Numbered from the stretch's first letter, positions 36,471 to 45,984 are shown. The stretch is DNA of 64,000 nt from Telluribacter roseus (GCF_017355915.2 NZ_JAFEUV020000003.1:566858-630857), one strand, 5' to 3'. The notes: generated from the sequence alone by a model not told the origin. A program made the numbers and translations.

Positions 36471-36562
36471 TGGTACCCAATGGGTCATCGCTAAAAAATT
36501 TATGTGCCTGTTCCAACTTTTTGGGCTATTGTAATCTCTTTGTCTAAAAACCAATCAAATAG

Positions 36563-36937
36563 ATGAAGAACTACCTTGTATTAGCCATGTTTGCACTGGG
36601 AGCCGTGGCCTGTGAGTCAGGCGAGCCCAAAGATGAGCTGGCCGCCCTGGCCGAAAGTCAGTGCAGCTATGCAGATCGTAAAACAGTAAGTACCCTCGAC
36701 AACCGTCAGGGCGCCGTGCGGGTCACAACCACGGAGTCCGACAAGTGGGTGGATATCTACCTGAATGACGATCCCAACACACCCTATTGCCCCTGTAACA
36801 TTCCGGCGTCATTAGCATTGGAAGGTACCAGGGTAGAGTTTACTGCCGAAGTAAAAGAGACATTGCCCAATGAGCGCTGGCGGTGCCAGCCCGTTGTTCT
36901 GAAGTCGATCAAGAAGTTATCTTCAGAAGGAAAATAA
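36563..36937 (+). CDS. Small lipoprotein, unknown function
   Basis: The 124-residue protein has a lipoprotein signal peptide with lipobox GAVAC (Cys17). The mature part contains three to four cysteines (CSYADRKTVS, TPYCPCNIPASL, RWRCQPVVL) and a short beta-rich core (VRVTTTESDKWVDIYL, TRVEFTAEVKETL). It is likely periplasmic and may have disulphides. No family is recognised. It is followed at once by a strong terminator. Confidence 0.7.
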   Translation: MKNYLVLAMFALGAVACESGEPKDELAALAESQCSYADRKTVSTLDNRQGAVRVTTTESDKWVDIYLNDDPNTPYCPCNIPASLALEGTRVEFTAEVKETLPNERWRCQPVVLKSIKKLSSEGK

Positions 36938-36939
36938 GT

Positions 36940-36979
36940 AACAGCAAAGCCCGGTAGCCATCTTCCGGGCTTTGCTGTT
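36940..36979 (+). terminator. Terminator after the small lipoprotein gene
   Basis: AACAGCAAAGCCCGG (36940-36954) pairs perfectly with CCGGGCTTTGCTGTT (36965-36979), a 15-bp stem with a 10-base loop, ending in TTT. Confidence 0.88.
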
Positions 36980-37038
36980 TAAAGTAGTCCTAAACGTTGT
37001 TAATTGGCAATAGTTTAGTTCAAAAGTTGGAAACTAAG

Positions 37039-37046
37039 TACCTTTG
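37039..37046 (+). promoter_or_regulatory. Predicted -7 box of metF
   Basis: TACCTTTG matches TAnnTTTG, 29 bases before the ATG. A TTAG about 20 bases upstream (37015-37018) is a weak -33 match. Confidence 0.55.
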
Positions 37047-37075
37047 CGGCTGTTTAAGCTATATAAAGGTACTAC

Positions 37076-38032
37076 ATGACCAAAGTAACGGAGTACATTA
37101 GTCAGGCTAACGGCAAGACTCTATTTTCCATCGAGATCATCCCACCACTCAAGGGGCAAAATATCAATCAGCTACTGGATTCGGTAGAGCCTCTCATGGA
37201 GTTTAAGCCGCCTTTCGTAGATGTCACTTACCATCGTGAGGAAGTCATTGAAAAGCAATTAGAGAACGGATTGATTCGTCGTATTCCGGTGCGTAAGCGT
37301 CCGGGTACGGTGGGGATTTGTGCCCGCCTCATGGAGCGCTTCAAAGTAGATGCGGTACCGCATATTATCTGTGGTGGCTTTACCAAGGAAGAAACCGAAG
37401 ATATGCTGATCGACCTGCATTACCTGGGTATCGATAATGTACTGGTACTGCGCGGAGATCCAGAAAAATCGGTAGGCGTATTCAAACCCAAAGAAGGTGG
37501 ACACTGCTATGCTTCTCAACTGATTGAGCAGGTAGTCAATATGAATAAGGGCATACTGCTGCACGAAGAGACGCAGGGCTATCCTACGGACTTTTGTATC
37601 GGTACGGCCGGGTATCCCGAAAAGCACCTGGAAGCACCTGATTTCGATACCGACTTCAACTACTTCAAAGCGAAGATAGACGCCGGTGCTGATTATATAG
37701 TGACCCAGATGTTTTTTGATAACCAGAAGTACTTCCAGTTTGTGGAGCGTTGTCGGGCAGAGGGTATTACAGTACCTATCATTCCGGGTCTGAAGCCACT
37801 CTCTACTAAAAAACAACTGACGGTACTACCTAAGATATTTCATCTGGATATGCCTGAGGAACTGGTAAAGGAAGTTGAAAAATGTGAAACCGATACCGAG
37901 GTACGCCAGGTAGGTATAGAGTGGGGCATCCAGCAGAGTAAGGAGCTCATGGCCTACGGAGTACCGGTACTGCACTTCTATACCATGGGTAAGTCAGATA
38001 ATGTGATGAAAATTGCCCGCGAGGTATTCTAA
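37076..38032 (+). CDS. metF: Methylenetetrahydrofolate reductase
   Basis: Reduces methylene-tetrahydrofolate to methyl-tetrahydrofolate with an FAD cofactor, supplying the methyl donor for MetH. The 318-residue TIM-barrel protein shows FSIEIIPPLKGQN (start of the barrel), FVDVTYHREE, IDNVLVLRGDPEKS (folate-binding Asp region), FCIGTAGYPEKHLEAPD and GADYIVTQMFFDNQKYF. The length is normal. It is monocistronic with its own promoter and a terminator shared with the facing gene. metH lies upstream in the window. Confidence 0.97.
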   Translation: MTKVTEYISQANGKTLFSIEIIPPLKGQNINQLLDSVEPLMEFKPPFVDVTYHREEVIEKQLENGLIRRIPVRKRPGTVGICARLMERFKVDAVPHIICGGFTKEETEDMLIDLHYLGIDNVLVLRGDPEKSVGVFKPKEGGHCYASQLIEQVVNMNKGILLHEETQGYPTDFCIGTAGYPEKHLEAPDFDTDFNYFKAKIDAGADYIVTQMFFDNQKYFQFVERCRAEGITVPIIPGLKPLSTKKQLTVLPKIFHLDMPEELVKEVEKCETDTEVRQVGIEWGIQQSKELMAYGVPVLHFYTMGKSDNVMKIAREVF

Positions 38033-38051
38033 ATCTGCTATATATAAATTT

Positions 38052-38089
38052 AAAAAAGCCCAGGGTACTGCAGTATTCTGGGCCTTTTT
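38052..38089. terminator. Bidirectional terminator between metF and the facing lipoprotein gene
   Basis: GCCCAG (38058-38063) and CTGGGC (38078-38083) are extended inward by GGTACT / AGTATT with two G-U pairs. The hairpin is flanked by six A and five T, so it can stop transcription from both sides. Confidence 0.88.
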
Positions 38090-38094
38090 AGTGA

Positions 38095-38676
38095 TTAGTC
38101 TATATGGGCTATCTTCCACTTGCCGTCCTCCTGCCTGAGCCGGTAGGTAAGAGTGTAGCTGGGCTCTGTGAAGGTGACGGCTACCGTAGCTTCTGGCCCG
38201 GCTACTTTGATTTGGGCGGCTGCACCTAGTTGGGTAAGAGCTGCATCGTAGGCAGGTGGGTCCTGCGAGTTGAAGTACCGGTCGTAATCTTTAGAAGCGG
38301 CATAGCCTTCCTGTTTGATAGCCTGCTGCATCCGGGCATATTCTTCTTCCAGACCATGCAGGTAGGAGGAGGCAAAAAGGCCGGTTGTGCGCAGACTCTG
38401 GATATGTTGTCTGATGCAAACGGTATCTACATCGGTCACGTCCACACCATCCATCGTGAAACAGCCTCGCTCATCCGCCTGCTCGGGATGATTTTTCAGC
38501 CACCCGATCAGACTGCTCACCGTGCTAAGGGGGGCAGCGCCCTCCTGGGCAGGAGCTTCGGCAGGCGGCTGTGACTCCGATAAAGTTGTGGAGGTAGTCT
38601 GGCAGCTACTAATGATCACAGCCAGAATCAGCAGCCAGGTGGCGGAACGGGTAGGGTACTTAGGGTGTGTGTGCAT
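38095..38676 (-). CDS. Lipoprotein, possible NTF2-like fold
   Basis: The 193-residue protein has a lipoprotein signal peptide (lipobox ISSC, Cys25), a Ser/Pro-rich linker, and a C-terminal part with VTFTEPSYTLTYRLRQEDGKWKIAHID, the final strand pattern seen in NTF2-like and DUF4878-type proteins (VKEDGKWKI). The middle is helical (YLHGLEEEYARMQQAIKQEGY). The family assignment is tentative and the function unknown. It lies 18 bases downstream of the YbjQ gene and probably shares its transcript. Confidence 0.6.
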   Translation of the reverse strand: MHTHPKYPTRSATWLLILAVIISSCQTTSTTLSESQPPAEAPAQEGAAPLSTVSSLIGWLKNHPEQADERGCFTMDGVDVTDVDTVCIRQHIQSLRTTGLFASSYLHGLEEEYARMQQAIKQEGYAASKDYDRYFNSQDPPAYDAALTQLGAAAQIKVAGPEATVAVTFTEPSYTLTYRLRQEDGKWKIAHID

Positions 38677-38694
38677 AGTGGTAGGCAGTGGGAC

Positions 38695-39015
38695 CTATTC
38701 AGTAATAACAGCGGTACCGTTGGCACTCACCATCAGGATGGTGTTGGTGTTGCCGATGGTCTGGTAGTCGAGGTCCACGCCGACTATAGCGGTGGCCCCC
38801 AGGCGCTGGGCTTGATCCATCATCTCCCTCACGGCAATGCTCTTAGCCTCCCGCAGGCCCTGCTCATAAGCACCCGCACGGCCACCCACGATGTCGCGGA
38901 TGCCGGCAAAAAAGTCCTTGATAAAATTAGCCCCGATGACGGCTTCGCCGTTGACGAGGCCGATGTACTTTACGATTTTTTTACCTTCAATGGTAGGGGT
39001 GGTAGTGATGAGCAT
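38695..39015 (-). CDS. YbjQ/UPF0145-family protein
   Basis: The 106-residue protein has the family pattern [51 protein letters not shown] split over residues 1-51, then [16 protein letters not shown]. The length is that of the family. Members form pentameric dodecin-like rings by structure; the role is not known. The protein is cytosolic. It is upstream of the lipoprotein gene at 38095. Confidence 0.93.
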   Translation of the reverse strand: MLITTTPTIEGKKIVKYIGLVNGEAVIGANFIKDFFAGIRDIVGGRAGAYEQGLREAKSIAVREMMDQAQRLGATAIVGVDLDYQTIGNTNTILMVSANGTAVITE

Positions 39016-39336
39016 AGGTTGGTGATGTTAATAGTGGTACCTGGGTGATTATTGAATGACACAAACCTACTTATAATATTTATTTTCTTGTCTGCCTGAT
39101 GGATAACCCCGCTAAGTTTCAGGATAAAAGGCCATACATTATCCATAAATGGTACATGGGATCTAACGGTCAATGCTTCCCTGCCGGGTAGCTCCGTAGC
39201 ATCCAATGTACCGGGTGCTATGTAGGCCTCTGCCCAAAAAGAAACCACCAGGAGGAGAAACAAGTCCCTTCCTGGTGGTTGTCTGATCAGGTGCCCTTCT
39301 ACCGGGCAAGTGTATTTCTACTGTTCGGGCCCCTGA
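39016..39336. other. Intergenic spacer before ybjQ-like gene
   Basis: About 320 bases. It holds the terminator of the glycerophosphodiesterase gene (39243-39280), a second small hairpin TGCCC-N7-GGGCA near 39292-39308, and the leader of the ybjQ-like gene. A 97-codon frame on the minus strand (38970-39263) crosses the terminator and overlaps the ybjQ-like gene, so I do not call it. Confidence 0.5.
39243..39280 (-). terminator. Terminator after the glycerophosphodiesterase gene
   Basis: AACCACCAGG (39243-39252) and CCTGGTGGTT (39271-39280) form a perfect 10-bp stem. On the minus strand the stem is followed by TTCTTTTT, giving the U-rich tail for the leftward operon. Confidence 0.85.
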
Positions 39337-40200
39337 CTAAAACAGGTCCGGGTAATCCGTAATAATCCCATCAACACCCAACTGACGAAGAGAATCGATC
39401 TCTTCTTTGGTATTCACCGTCCAGGGAATAATCTGCATACCCTGCTGGTGACAGGCCTTTACAGTTTCGGCCGTTACGGTCTTGTAGTAGGGGCTGTATA
39501 CCACCGGCGTAAACCCAAGCGCCGCCAGGTTGTCGGCCAGGGGCTTCCTATTCGCCGTCAGATACGATAGGGTTACGTCAGGAAACTGCTTATGGAGCAA
39601 CTGCAGCGGCCTCACATCAAACGACTGAATCGTTAGCCGTGATCCGAGGTTTTTCTGGCGGCAAACCTCCATCACCAGATTCACAAACGTCTGCGGATCG
39701 GGATGATATACACCATCTGCCGCCGGGTTTGACTTGATCTCTATGTTGAGCAGAGGCAGCGGCATCCCTTTGGCTCTGGCGTAGGTATCTACCGAATCCA
39801 GGAGTTCGGACAGCAACGGCTTGTAGATGCTCATTTTCTGCTGACGGGCAAACTCCGGGTGCGGCTTGCTACCTACGTCGAACTTTTTGATCTCGGCGTA
39901 GGGCAGCTGGTACAGATTGATCTGCTTTTCTTCACTGGCCTGCACGGGTGTACCGTCCGGTTTTAGCGCGATATTCGACGACATGTACGGCTCGTGTGAG
40001 ACTACCACCTGATGGTCTTTGGATATGACTACATCCAGCTCCAGTGTCCGCACGCCCAGGTCCATCGCTTTTTTCATCGCGGGTACCGTGTTTTCAGGCA
40101 TCAGCCCCCGGCTGCCCCGGTGCCCCTGCGTGTTGAAGGGCTCCTGCGCCAGCGCCATATGGGAGCACAGCATCAATCCTAACCAAGCTATCTTTTTCAT
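39337..40200 (-). CDS. Glycerophosphodiester phosphodiesterase, exported
   Basis: Hydrolyses glycerophosphodiesters to glycerol-3-phosphate and an alcohol. The 287-residue protein has a signal peptide (cleavage near residue 18-19, ALA-Q), the catalytic GHRGSRGLMPENT (His27), metal ligands Glu54 and Asp56 (TLELDV) and second histidine His69 (VVSHEP), NIEIKSNP, and a C-terminal WTVNTKEEIDSLRQLGVDGIITDYPDLF split over the last strands. It should be periplasmic. It starts 21 bases after the TonB-dependent receptor gene ends, so the two form an operon. Confidence 0.95.
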   Translation of the reverse strand: MKKIAWLGLMLCSHMALAQEPFNTQGHRGSRGLMPENTVPAMKKAMDLGVRTLELDVVISKDHQVVVSHEPYMSSNIALKPDGTPVQASEEKQINLYQLPYAEIKKFDVGSKPHPEFARQQKMSIYKPLLSELLDSVDTYARAKGMPLPLLNIEIKSNPAADGVYHPDPQTFVNLVMEVCRQKNLGSRLTIQSFDVRPLQLLHKQFPDVTLSYLTANRKPLADNLAALGFTPVVYSPYYKTVTAETVKACHQQGMQIIPWTVNTKEEIDSLRQLGVDGIITDYPDLF

Positions 40201-40221
40201 AGTCTGTATTCTTTTTCCGGA

Positions 40222-43200
40222 TTAGAAGCTATAACGAAGACCTAACTGAACCTGGTAAGGATCGCCCGATGGGTTAACAACACCTGCTGTGTTGACCCGG
40301 TACACAAACCGCTGGTTGGCCCGGTCGAAAGGAGCCACCGCAGGCGTAGTACCCGAAGCCGGCATACCCAGTGCGTACAGTGCCTGTGAGCCGAGCGATT
40401 TGTTGACGCCCCACGCTTTGTTCAGCAGGTTAGCAAAGTTAAATATATCGGCCGAGAACTCTATGCTGTGGTTTTTGTAGAAGCGGAACCGCTTGCTGGC
40501 GCGTATATCCCATACGCCATAGAAGCCGTTGATACCGCCGTTGCGCTCGGCCATCTGACCGGAATATTTCAGGATGTAATCCTTGATGCTCTGGCTGGCG
40601 TTGGGGTTGTCCAGAATAGCCTGCAGACCTGTCCGTACGTTGGTAGGTACTTCTGTACTGTTGCGGTCAAAGATGAAGGCCAGGTCGTTTTGTCCTGCCA
40701 CGAAGTCGGCGTTACTGTTGGCGCCCGACAGCAGCGTGTAGCGCGTTCCGCCCAGACCTGAGTACCGCACACCTACACTAACACCGTAGAAAGTAGGCAG
40801 CGTACCGAAGAATACTACCTTGTGACGGAAGTGGTTATCCGAGTACGTAACGCGGCTCAGGTTGCGCGGATCGTCTTTTACCGGCTGCACAAGGGTGGCC
40901 GTGTTGGCTACGTTACCGTTGTACGAAGTGTTATCGCGGGTGTCATTCCAGGTATAGCTGGCGTTGAACTCGCCGTCGCGGAAGTAGCGAAAAGTCGCGT
41001 CAGCTACTACGGCAAACTGGTTTACTTTTCCATCGCTGGTCAGCTCCAGTACCCGGCCCAGTCGCTGGCTGATACGGCCCTGTAGCCAGTCGCCCGCACC
41101 GTTAGCTGGCATAGATGCCAGGGGTACATACACGCCCCGGTTGCCTTCGTTGGCCAAGCGGAAGAACGGCTCTGTTACCATGTTGCGGTCTACGTACGTA
41201 TAGTTATTGCGGGCCAGCGACATAAATCCTGACAAGCTCACCTTCAGGCGGTCGCTCAGGAAGCGGGTGTAGGATACGTTGGCTTTGTAAAGCACCGGTA
41301 CGCGGGCATTAGCGCCGGTCATGTTGATGGTAGGCAGCTGGAACTGGGCCAGGCTCGGGATGTTGGCGTAGTTCTGACGGTAAGCCGCGAAGTCAGGCGT
41401 AGGGACATTGGCTCCGCGCACATCCACGGTAGCCAGGTTGGTACCGTCGAACGTCAGGTTATTTATGACAGCGTAGTTGTTGATATCTGAGGCAAATACT
41501 CCGGCACCAAAGCGGATGATGTCTTTCTGACGCTCGTTTACATCCCAGCTAAACTGCAGTCGTGGCTGCACGATGAACGACCGTAGCCGGTTATCCGTAC
41601 GTAGCTTCAGATCTTCCAATACCACTTGGTTCAGGGCTGCTTTGGGGTAATGCGCGTAATCCAGGCGCAGACCGGCAGTCATATCCAGGCCAGTAGCCAG
41701 TCGGGTGTGCATCTGACCGTATACGCCGGCGTTCCATATGCTACCGCGTACGCTCCAGTCGTCTTTCAGAGGTACTTCGCGGAAGTACCGGTAAGGCTGC
41801 AAGCGCTCAAATTTATCCAGAGCCGAGGCCGAGCCATCTACTGTATAGTGGAAGCGGCCATTTACTTCGCTACCATATACGGAGTTGGAGTGGGTGTACA
41901 TCAGATCAGCTCCGAATGTAAACTGGGCCCGGTCGGTGTTGTAGTACAGGTTGTTTACCAGTTGCACTACGTTGTTGGTAAAGCCTTCCTGCGCGAAGCG
42001 GTGACCGCCCATCTGGATGTTGGTAGAGCGGTTGGCCCCGTCGATCGACGATACGACGTTCTCAACGATAGCGCGGGGAATGTTGGCCGAAGGCAACTGA
42101 TCACCGGGGCTGCTCAACTGGTACGTATGCAGGTGCTGTAGCTTCAACTCGTTCGTTACGCGTGGATTCAGTACACTACGTAGCGTAACCAGCATGCTGT
42201 TGTCCCAGTTGAAGTCGTTGCCGTACGATTCATAGATGTTGATGGCCGTGTTATCAGCCAGACCCAGTTTGTTGCGGTCGCTGGTGAAGTTGTTACGCAG
42301 GGTCAACAGGTTGTTTCTGTTAATCTGCCAGTCGAGGCGGAGAAAACCTGCGTTGGAACCACGTACTTTATCAAACTGACCGTACTGGGGGGTATTGGCG
42401 GTACCGTACAGGTTGCGGGCTATACCCACAAATCGGTCGAGCGTCGTGCGGGTCACGTTGAAGCGGTTTTCGTCGGCGGGCGACTGTATGTCGGCTACAA
42501 ACAGCGGGCGTGAGTCCTGCTGGCGGTCCCATACTACAAAGTAGTGCAGCTTGTCTTTGATGATAGGTCCACCCAGTGAGAAACCAAACTGATTGGTGGC
42601 AAACTTGATGTTACGCTTGTTACCACGAATGTCGTACGGGCTGGACAACCAGTCGGCACGGGTGTAGTTGAATACGCTACCCGTAAGCAGGTTGGTACCG
42701 GCTTTAGTTACGGTACTGATAATACCACCGCCCGCACGGCCGTACACTACGTCGTACTGGTTGGTAATTACCTTGAATTCGCGTACGGCCTCAATGGAGA
42801 TGGAGTAAGGTGCTCCGCTTCGGCTGGTGGTCGCTCCCGCCGAGGTAGGGTTCTTGGCCGTCATACCATCAATGGTGAAGTTGGTCGACGAACCTATCTG
42901 GCCCGACAGGTTTCCGCCCCGGCCCGCCAGAGGCGACAGGTCCGTGAGGGTGGTGAAGTTACGGCCGTTCACCGGCAACGTCGAAATAGACCGAGCTGAT
43001 ATGGTGGTGGCCGCACCGAAGTTTTCAACCTTGTTTTTCAGACCCGACGCGACCACCTGCACTACTTCGAGTGTTTGCTCATCGTCTTTCATATTCGGGT
43101 TGATGCGCACAGCGTCGCCCTGGTTGAGCATGTACCCGGTGCGCTTCTGCTCACCAAAGCCCACGAACGAGAACCGTATCGTGTAAGGCCCTCCCAGAGG

Positions 43201-43422
43201 TAGTTCTTTGAACGAGTACTCACCTTGCGCATTGGTGATAGTTCCCGCGCTAAAACCGGTGGCTTCGTTACGTACCTGAACGGTTGCACCCGGTAGGGGC
43301 GCTTTATTATTGTCGTAAACAACCCCTGCAATGGACGCTTGGGTCGTTTGCGCCATCGAACGGGTCGTAATGACGCAGCTAAATAAGAGAAGGAAACTGA
43401 GTAAAAATAGATTTTTTTTCAT
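40222..43422 (-). CDS. Large TonB-dependent receptor with carboxypeptidase-regulatory-like N-domain
   Basis: The 1066-residue protein has a signal peptide (about 1-24), a carboxypeptidase-D regulatory-like domain (ASIAGVVYDNNKAPLPGATVQV), a plug (VNGRNFTTLTDLSPLAGRGG; SIEAVREFKVITNQYDVVYGRAGGG) and a barrel ending LGLRYSF. It belongs to the Oar-like group, without the SusC signature DASA-IYG, and lacks a SusD partner. It probably imports or binds a larger substrate through the outer membrane. A glycerophosphodiesterase gene follows in the same operon, suggesting a phosphodiester or glycerol-phosphate source; this is inference. A hairpin lies directly before its start codon. Confidence 0.9.
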   Translation of the reverse strand: MKKNLFLLSFLLLFSCVITTRSMAQTTQASIAGVVYDNNKAPLPGATVQVRNEATGFSAGTITNAQGEYSFKELPLGGPYTIRFSFVGFGEQKRTGYMLNQGDAVRINPNMKDDEQTLEVVQVVASGLKNKVENFGAATTISARSISTLPVNGRNFTTLTDLSPLAGRGGNLSGQIGSSTNFTIDGMTAKNPTSAGATTSRSGAPYSISIEAVREFKVITNQYDVVYGRAGGGIISTVTKAGTNLLTGSVFNYTRADWLSSPYDIRGNKRNIKFATNQFGFSLGGPIIKDKLHYFVVWDRQQDSRPLFVADIQSPADENRFNVTRTTLDRFVGIARNLYGTANTPQYGQFDKVRGSNAGFLRLDWQINRNNLLTLRNNFTSDRNKLGLADNTAINIYESYGNDFNWDNSMLVTLRSVLNPRVTNELKLQHLHTYQLSSPGDQLPSANIPRAIVENVVSSIDGANRSTNIQMGGHRFAQEGFTNNVVQLVNNLYYNTDRAQFTFGADLMYTHSNSVYGSEVNGRFHYTVDGSASALDKFERLQPYRYFREVPLKDDWSVRGSIWNAGVYGQMHTRLATGLDMTAGLRLDYAHYPKAALNQVVLEDLKLRTDNRLRSFIVQPRLQFSWDVNERQKDIIRFGAGVFASDINNYAVINNLTFDGTNLATVDVRGANVPTPDFAAYRQNYANIPSLAQFQLPTINMTGANARVPVLYKANVSYTRFLSDRLKVSLSGFMSLARNNYTYVDRNMVTEPFFRLANEGNRGVYVPLASMPANGAGDWLQGRISQRLGRVLELTSDGKVNQFAVVADATFRYFRDGEFNASYTWNDTRDNTSYNGNVANTATLVQPVKDDPRNLSRVTYSDNHFRHKVVFFGTLPTFYGVSVGVRYSGLGGTRYTLLSGANSNADFVAGQNDLAFIFDRNSTEVPTNVRTGLQAILDNPNASQSIKDYILKYSGQMAERNGGINGFYGVWDIRASKRFRFYKNHSIEFSADIFNFANLLNKAWGVNKSLGSQALYALGMPASGTTPAVAPFDRANQRFVYRVNTAGVVNPSGDPYQVQLGLRYSF

Positions 43423-43448
43423 GCAGCAGTATGAATGGTTTTTGCTGC
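43423..43448 (-). promoter_or_regulatory. Hairpin directly before the receptor start codon
   Basis: GCAGCA (43423-43428) and TGCTGC (43443-43448) form a 6-bp stem with a 14-base loop. On the mRNA it ends at the base before the ATG, where it could hinder ribosome binding. Short, so only suggestive. Confidence 0.35.
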
Positions 43449-43682
43449 CGCAAAATGACGAAGTTACTGTTACCTGAATGTTATCGCTGTATTACCAATT
43501 AATGTCTAATCTGGGTGGTCAGTGGCCTGTTTATTCACCCATGGTAAAGCCTACGGGGGAGTAGTTTTAAAACCACTACACCTTCACTATATATTGGCTA
43601 AACCTGATCATTTACCCGGAAGGTCAGTGTTTAAGCCGATGAAAGTCGTCTTTAAGGTACATTCTATTTATACTAATTTTTC

Positions 43683-45419
43683 ATGTATCGTTGCTTGCTT
43701 ATCAGTGCCTTATTTACAATAGGTAGCTTAGGGCTACCGGATCACCACGCCCTAGCCCAGAAGCCAGCGAGTGCCTCCACCGATGCGGCTCAGGCTGCCA
43801 GGGGGGAGACTCTTTTTACTACCTACTGCTCGTCCTGCCATAATCTGCAGGACGATGGCATGGGGCCCCGGCTCGGTGGTGTTACCACCATACGCTCTGA
43901 CCAGGAGCTAACGGCTTTTATTCGTAATCCGGAGAAGGTAATTCAGTCGGGTGATAATCGGGCCGTAGCCCTGCACCAGCGCTACAAGACTATCATGCCG
44001 CCGTTTGACTTTCTGAAGCGGGAGGAAGTGGATGCGATCCTGGCCTATATCAAAAACGAAACGCAGCTCCACAAAATACAGCCCCTTCAGCTAACAGTGG
44101 AGGCTAATGCGGTGGCGGCTGATAAGCTGATTGCTCCGGTCCAAAAATCACCCATGCGTATTGAGCTGGAGCCTTTTGTGAAGTTTCCCAATTCCAGCGA
44201 CAAGCCCCCCCATACCCGTATTGCCAGCATGCGGGCGCATCCTTCCGGTGATGGTACCTTGTACGTCAATGACCAGAACGGACTGATCTATCGCATCCAA
44301 AATGGGCAGCCAGCGGTTTTTCTGGATATCCGGAAGAAGATCGAAGGCTTTATCAATACCCCCGGACTAGCCACCGGCCTGGGGAGCTTTGCCTTCCATC
44401 CCGACTACCTCAGGAACGGCCTCATCTACATTACCCATACCGAAGCCTTTACCGGCAAGCCCGCTGACTACGAGTATGACAAATCCATCAAGGTAGCGAT
44501 GCAGTGGGTACTTTCGGAATGGAAGATGAAAGATATTAAGAGTCCTGTATTTGAAGGAGAGCGGAGGGAAATGCTTCGTATCAATGTACCTTCGCAGGTA
44601 CACGGCGTACAGGACATAAAGTTTGCACAAGGGGTGAAGAAGGGCGAGCCTGATTACGGAAAGCTGTACATAGGTATTGGAGATGGGGGTACTACCATCG
44701 GGCGGCACCCCGAGCTGGCCCACACGATCAAGTCGCCGCTGGGTACCATCATCCGGATAGATCCGCTGGGCCGCAACAGCCGGAACGGCAGGTACGGCAT
44801 CCCGTCCGACAATCCGTTTGTAAAGGAGACTGATCCGGAGGTCTGGAAGGAGATATGGGCCTATGGGTTTCGCAACCCGCACCGCTTTGCCTGGGCCACT
44901 GACCACGGCCATAAGATGATCGCTACCGAAGTAGGGGAGGGTAATGTAGAAGAGGTAAACATCATTGAAAAAGGCGCCGACTACGGGTGGAACGTACGTG
45001 AGGGGAACTTCCGCATCTCGGCCAGCGACCTCAAGAATGTCTACGAAGTCAGTGAGGCGGAGGCAGGTCCCTACCGGGCTCCTTTTGCCCAGTACAGCCA
45101 CGCCGACGGATCGGCCATCAGTGGTGGCTACGTGTATAAAGGCGATCTGAAAGTTCTCAACGATAAATTCCTGTTTGGCGACATCTACAACGGAAGGCTC
45201 TTCTACCTCCACTTCGACAGGAAATTATCCGATCCCACCATCTACGAAATGGAGATTGTGGAAAATGGCTCCAAAACCGACCTGCGTAAGCTCACCAACA
45301 CCCAGCGCGTAGATATGCGCATCGAGTACGACTACTTCACCCGCCAGCTCTACATCATGACCAAAAACGACGGCATGATGCGCCGGGTTACGAAAGCATA
45401 TCTGGAGAAGGAGCAGTAG
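43683..45419 (+). CDS. Cytochrome c - PQQ-type sugar dehydrogenase fusion
   Basis: The 578-residue exported protein (signal about 1-25, ALA-Q) has an N-terminal cytochrome c domain with CSSCH (49-53) and a methionine candidate (TIMPPFDF), then a six-bladed glucose/sorbosone dehydrogenase-like propeller (GDGTLYVNDQNGLIYRI; GLGSFAFHPDY; GIGDGGTTIGR; EIWAYGFRNPHRFAW; DYGWNVREGNF). Family members oxidise sugars with PQQ, and the fused haem would pass electrons to the respiratory chain. The substrate is unknown. It is monocistronic and ends at a shared terminator. Confidence 0.88.
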   Translation: MYRCLLISALFTIGSLGLPDHHALAQKPASASTDAAQAARGETLFTTYCSSCHNLQDDGMGPRLGGVTTIRSDQELTAFIRNPEKVIQSGDNRAVALHQRYKTIMPPFDFLKREEVDAILAYIKNETQLHKIQPLQLTVEANAVAADKLIAPVQKSPMRIELEPFVKFPNSSDKPPHTRIASMRAHPSGDGTLYVNDQNGLIYRIQNGQPAVFLDIRKKIEGFINTPGLATGLGSFAFHPDYLRNGLIYITHTEAFTGKPADYEYDKSIKVAMQWVLSEWKMKDIKSPVFEGERREMLRINVPSQVHGVQDIKFAQGVKKGEPDYGKLYIGIGDGGTTIGRHPELAHTIKSPLGTIIRIDPLGRNSRNGRYGIPSDNPFVKETDPEVWKEIWAYGFRNPHRFAWATDHGHKMIATEVGEGNVEEVNIIEKGADYGWNVREGNFRISASDLKNVYEVSEAEAGPYRAPFAQYSHADGSAISGGYVYKGDLKVLNDKFLFGDIYNGRLFYLHFDRKLSDPTIYEMEIVENGSKTDLRKLTNTQRVDMRIEYDYFTRQLYIMTKNDGMMRRVTKAYLEKEQ

Positions 45420-45440
45420 GGGGGTACTTAGAAACAACAG

Positions 45441-45486
45441 ATAAAGGCATGTGCTGACTAGCGAACCAGTCAGCACATGCCTTTAT
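45441..45486. terminator. Bidirectional terminator between the sugar dehydrogenase and LytTR genes
   Basis: AAAGGCATGTGCTGACT (45443-45459) pairs perfectly with AGTCAGCACATGCCTTT (45468-45484), a 17-bp stem with an 8-base loop, between convergent genes. Confidence 0.93.
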
Positions 45487-45518
45487 TTTACTCATTTACT
45501 ATCGAGAAAACGGTTCGG

Positions 45519-45869
45519 TCAATAATAGTTAAAATGCCGTCTTAGTAAGTCCATTGTTATCTTAAACCGTCGCCTCGATACGCTTAGAACCGATCTGTTC
45601 GCCATCACTATTATACCTGCTTGCGAAAATTCCTGTGCGTATTTTAGGTTGATCACGTCCTTACGGTTGAGGCGTAGCAGGGGGGCGTGCTCTTCCAGAT
45701 CTTCTTCGACTAATTTGAGCGTACGGGCTACCAGAAAATCTTTCCCGTTGGATTGGTAGATGCGGGTGTAGTTGCGCTCGGCTTCCAGGCGTACAATGTC
45801 ATTAGGATTGACTTGTGTGTAGCAGCCGATTCGGGCAGTAGGGGTAGAGTGGGTTGGTTGTGGATTCAT
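45519..45869 (-). CDS. Stand-alone LytTR DNA-binding protein
   Basis: The 116-residue protein is almost only a LytTR domain: VNPNDIVRLEAERNYTRIYQSNGKDFLVARTLK, LLRLNRKDVINLKYAQEF and the terminal SVSRRRFKITMDLLRR (about 20-112). It lacks the receiver domain usual in LytTR response regulators, so its input is not visible. It should bind paired direct repeats in DNA. It is divergent from the membrane protein gene at 46032, whose upstream region holds an inverted repeat. Confidence 0.85.
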   Translation of the reverse strand: MNPQPTHSTPTARIGCYTQVNPNDIVRLEAERNYTRIYQSNGKDFLVARTLKLVEEDLEEHAPLLRLNRKDVINLKYAQEFSQAGIIVMANRSVLSVSRRRFKITMDLLRRHFNYY

Positions 45870-45984
45870 CAGAGGGGTGTGTATGTATAGGTACGAACAG
45901 AGCTAATCACCAGGAGTAGGTGGTGATAGGGTATGGATACTTTCAAATCTATTTTTAAATGAGCAGGTTTTCTGTTTATTTCGT

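Noticed and set aside
38970-39263. 97-codon minus-strand frame
   Set aside because: It runs across the terminator of the glycerophosphodiesterase gene and into the ybjQ-like gene in another frame.
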